This document shows, one piece after another, positions 31,507 through 32,868 of a stretch of 32,868 bases of DNA. The notes beneath the pieces were generated by a model. It did not search any database, had not been told where the DNA came from, and saw nothing but the letters and a program-made list of their open reading frames with translations. This stretch comes from JBFLYZ01 sp040756415 (GTDB taxonomy: Bacteria > Bacteroidota > Bacteroidia > JADZBD01), in assembly GCA_040756415.1 (NCBI GenBank), contig JBFLYZ010000041.1, positions 1 to 32,868 of the forward strand, in the 5' to 3' direction. Made by a program: the position numbers and the translations under genes. The number at the start of each line of letters is the position of its first letter. Position 1 is the stretch's first letter.

Positions 31507-31514
31507 TAACTTTG
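31507..31514 (+). promoter_or_regulatory. -7 box abutting the 31520 gene
   Basis: TAACTTTG is an exact consensus match ending 5 nt before the ATG at 31520, again predicting a leaderless mRNA. Confidence 0.55.
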
Positions 31515-31519
31515 GTTTT

Positions 31520-31921
31520 ATGAAATTCTTTCGAATAGCCCTCTTTACGCTCATTTTCGCCTTTGCGGGCTTCGTGCTGGGGTATATTGTATTCGCCCAG
31601 TACGGAGGGGTGTTCATTCCGCTGGAGGCTATTTTCTGGGGTACGCGCATCAGCGATATGGCGGTGGAGGCCTCGCTCATGCTGAAGACCAAAATAGTGG
31701 GGTCATCGGTTGTTTTTGCCGCCATAGGCCTGATCGTGGTGGTGCTGCTGGAAAGGGGAGGGGGCAGGACGAAAAAAAGCGGCACCGGTTTTTTTGAATG
31801 TAAGTACTGCGGCTTCAAGGCCAAGGTGAGAACAGCTTTCTGCGAAGCCTGTGAAAGGGATGAGAACGGCCTGACCAAAGAGGACTACAAACGCAGGGCG
31901 GAGGAGAAGCTTAAAAAATGA
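31520..31921 (+). CDS. Two-TM membrane protein with C-terminal zinc-ribbon-like motif
   Basis: 133 residues. Two helices (about 6-27 and 58-76) enclose a short outer loop. The cytoplasmic tail has FFECKYCGFKAKVRTAFCEACERD, where CxxC and CxxC spaced by 13 residues can bind zinc, followed by a charged helix ending in KKLKK-like residues. No family is recognised. It is divergent from rel and convergent with the gene at 31930. Confidence 0.75.
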   Translation: MKFFRIALFTLIFAFAGFVLGYIVFAQYGGVFIPLEAIFWGTRISDMAVEASLMLKTKIVGSSVVFAAIGLIVVVLLERGGGRTKKSGTGFFECKYCGFKAKVRTAFCEACERDENGLTKEDYKRRAEEKLKK

Positions 31922-31929
31922 CCTGCGTT

Positions 31930-32457
31930 TTACTTTCCCAGGTAGTATTCTGATCTGAGATCATAAACAGCCGTGCGCGACACGATGAGGAACACGGCAC
32001 CCGCCAGCGTCAGGGGCGCACCTGCGTACAATAGGGGAATGTAATAGGCGTAGCGTTCTTCTTCCCCCACGTTCTGGTTATAATTCTGATGCTCCAGGTA
32101 AGAGAAAGCCAGCAGGGTGACCCCGATGCAGCCCAGTAATTTCCCCGTGTTTTTCTGCCCGGTCTTGAGGTGCGCTATTGCCGCCAGATCGCTGAAAGGT
32201 ATGGAGTTGTTATCGATGGAGACCGCTGAGTCGGTTATGCCGGTGAGTATACCCCTGCGGTAAGTAGTGCCCCGGCATTTTTTCGTTCCCGAGGCCCCAT
32301 CCAGCGCTCCGGCACTGTCGCTTTTCAGCAGGTACAGCACCACGCGGTCGTTCCTGATCGTTTTAACCTTCCGGTTATCGCTTTTTTTGTAGATGTTGAC
32401 CTGGGCCAGGAACGGAACAGGCATAAACAGCAAGCAGCAGATGAGGTATTTTTTCAT
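31930..32457 (-). CDS. Exported or membrane-attached protein, unknown function
   Basis: 175 residues. Signal peptide MKKYLICCLLFMPVPFLAQ, then a basic stretch (NIYKKSDNRKVKTIRNDRVV) and a beta-rich part where RGILTGITDSAVSIDNNSIP looks like one turn of an SH3-like or Sm-like strand pair. Two hydrophobic segments (about 107-122 and 138-158) follow. It is 5 bp downstream of the fumarylacetoacetase gene, so it is probably co-transcribed, though no functional link is evident. Confidence 0.7.
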   Translation of the reverse strand: MKKYLICCLLFMPVPFLAQVNIYKKSDNRKVKTIRNDRVVLYLLKSDSAGALDGASGTKKCRGTTYRRGILTGITDSAVSIDNNSIPFSDLAAIAHLKTGQKNTGKLLGCIGVTLLAFSYLEHQNYNQNVGEEERYAYYIPLLYAGAPLTLAGAVFLIVSRTAVYDLRSEYYLGK

Positions 32458-32462
32458 AGGGC

Positions 32463-32868
32463 TTATTTTGAAGGCATAACTTTACCCGAACATTCCCCGA
32501 ATCCTATGCGCAGACCGTTCTTTTCCGCGTATCCCCGCATGATCACAGTATCGCCATCGTTGATGAATCTTCTTTCCGAACCATCCTTGAGCTTCAGGGG
32601 CTTCGTTCCTTTCCAGGTCAGCTCCAGCATGGACCCGTAGCTATCGGGCGCGGGCCCGCTGATGGTGCCGCTCGCCATCATATCGCCCACTTTCACGTTG
32701 CAGCCGTTCACGGTATGGTGGGCCAGTTGCTGCTCCATGGTCCAGTACAGGTAGCGGTAATTGCTTTTGCTCACCAGCGTTTCTTCGCCCTGGCCGGGTT
32801 GTATATACACTTCCAGGTCGATGTCAATGTTCTTGTTGCCCGTATATTCCAGGTAGGGCAGCACTTTC
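32463..32868 (-). CDS. fahA: Fumarylacetoacetase, C-terminal part (runs off the window)
   Basis: About 134 codons, open through the right edge; the true start lies outside. The segment YWTMEQQLAHHTVNGCNVKV, then GDMMASGTISGPAPDSYGSM, LELTWKGTKPLKL and FINDGDTVIMRGY is characteristic of fumarylacetoacetase, the last enzyme of tyrosine degradation, which splits fumarylacetoacetate to fumarate and acetoacetate. The metal-binding residues of the N-terminal half cannot be seen here. The GTG at 32864 is simply an internal codon. Confidence 0.93.
   Translation of the reverse strand, partial: KVLPYLEYTGNKNIDIDLEVYIQPGQGEETLVSKSNYRYLYWTMEQQLAHHTVNGCNVKVGDMMASGTISGPAPDSYGSMLELTWKGTKPLKLKDGSERRFINDGDTVIMRGYAEKNGLRIGFGECSGKVMPSK

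Noticed and set aside
31420..31878. N-terminal extension of the RelA/SpoT frame by 153 codons
   Set aside because: It runs into the divergent membrane protein gene, has no family similarity, and the rel promoter box (31428-31435) lies inside it.

Overview
The window looks like chromosome of a moderately GC-rich Bacteroidota bacterium, perhaps Chitinophagales or Sphingobacteriales (the order is a guess from gene style). Signs are type IX secretion (T9SS) substrates with type A and type B sorting domains, a PorP/SprF protein, promoters with the Bacteroidota -7 box TAnnTTTG, few Shine-Dalgarno sites, and a three-subunit proton-translocating transhydrogenase.

Layout. 1-3330: tRNA-Arg and the pntAA-pntAB-pntB operon (minus). 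3434-3912: a small secreted protein with a terminator. 3922-5505: an AT-rich accessory island. It has a DUF4160 / DUF2442-HTH gene pair inside imperfect inverted repeats of about 45 bp, each containing a near-identical palindrome. Its left end cuts exactly into a decayed, frameshifted copy of the 3' end of the DUF3108 gene, whose intact version (5513-6319) starts just beyond the right end. 6458-8422: a TPR-SpoIIE phosphatase.

8454-14351: two adjacent same-strand units. One is a membrane protein plus a small winged-helix regulator. The other is a six-gene membrane operon led by a Coq4-like protein, with a DUF4173-LRR fusion and a DUF1361 protein. Both begin with the same operator-like inverted repeat TACTTTG-N5-CAAAGTA on the promoter, so they are probably one regulon. 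An array of 8-bp repeats lies between them.

14353-16628: a methyltransferase, YajQ and a membrane-anchored VanX-like dipeptidase. 16631-22532 (minus): a T9SS surface block of a small exported protein, a 1112-residue type A substrate, a type B (CHU_C) substrate and its PorP/SprF partner. 22894-24981: an exported MORN-like protein and a DUF2779 Cas4-like nuclease. 24978-29057 (minus): fur, STAS, purA, an OstA/LptA-like protein and a 4-TM holin-family protein as a tight cluster. 29200-31419: the long RelA/SpoT enzyme. 31520-32868: a zinc-ribbon membrane protein, an exported protein and the 3' part of fumarylacetoacetase.

The most interesting parts are the inverted-repeat-bounded DUF4160/DUF2442 cassette with its truncated neighbour copy, and the twin-operator membrane regulon with a Coq4-type protein in a lineage that normally uses menaquinone. 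Several genes also have a -7 box only 4-5 nt before the start codon, which predicts leaderless mRNAs.
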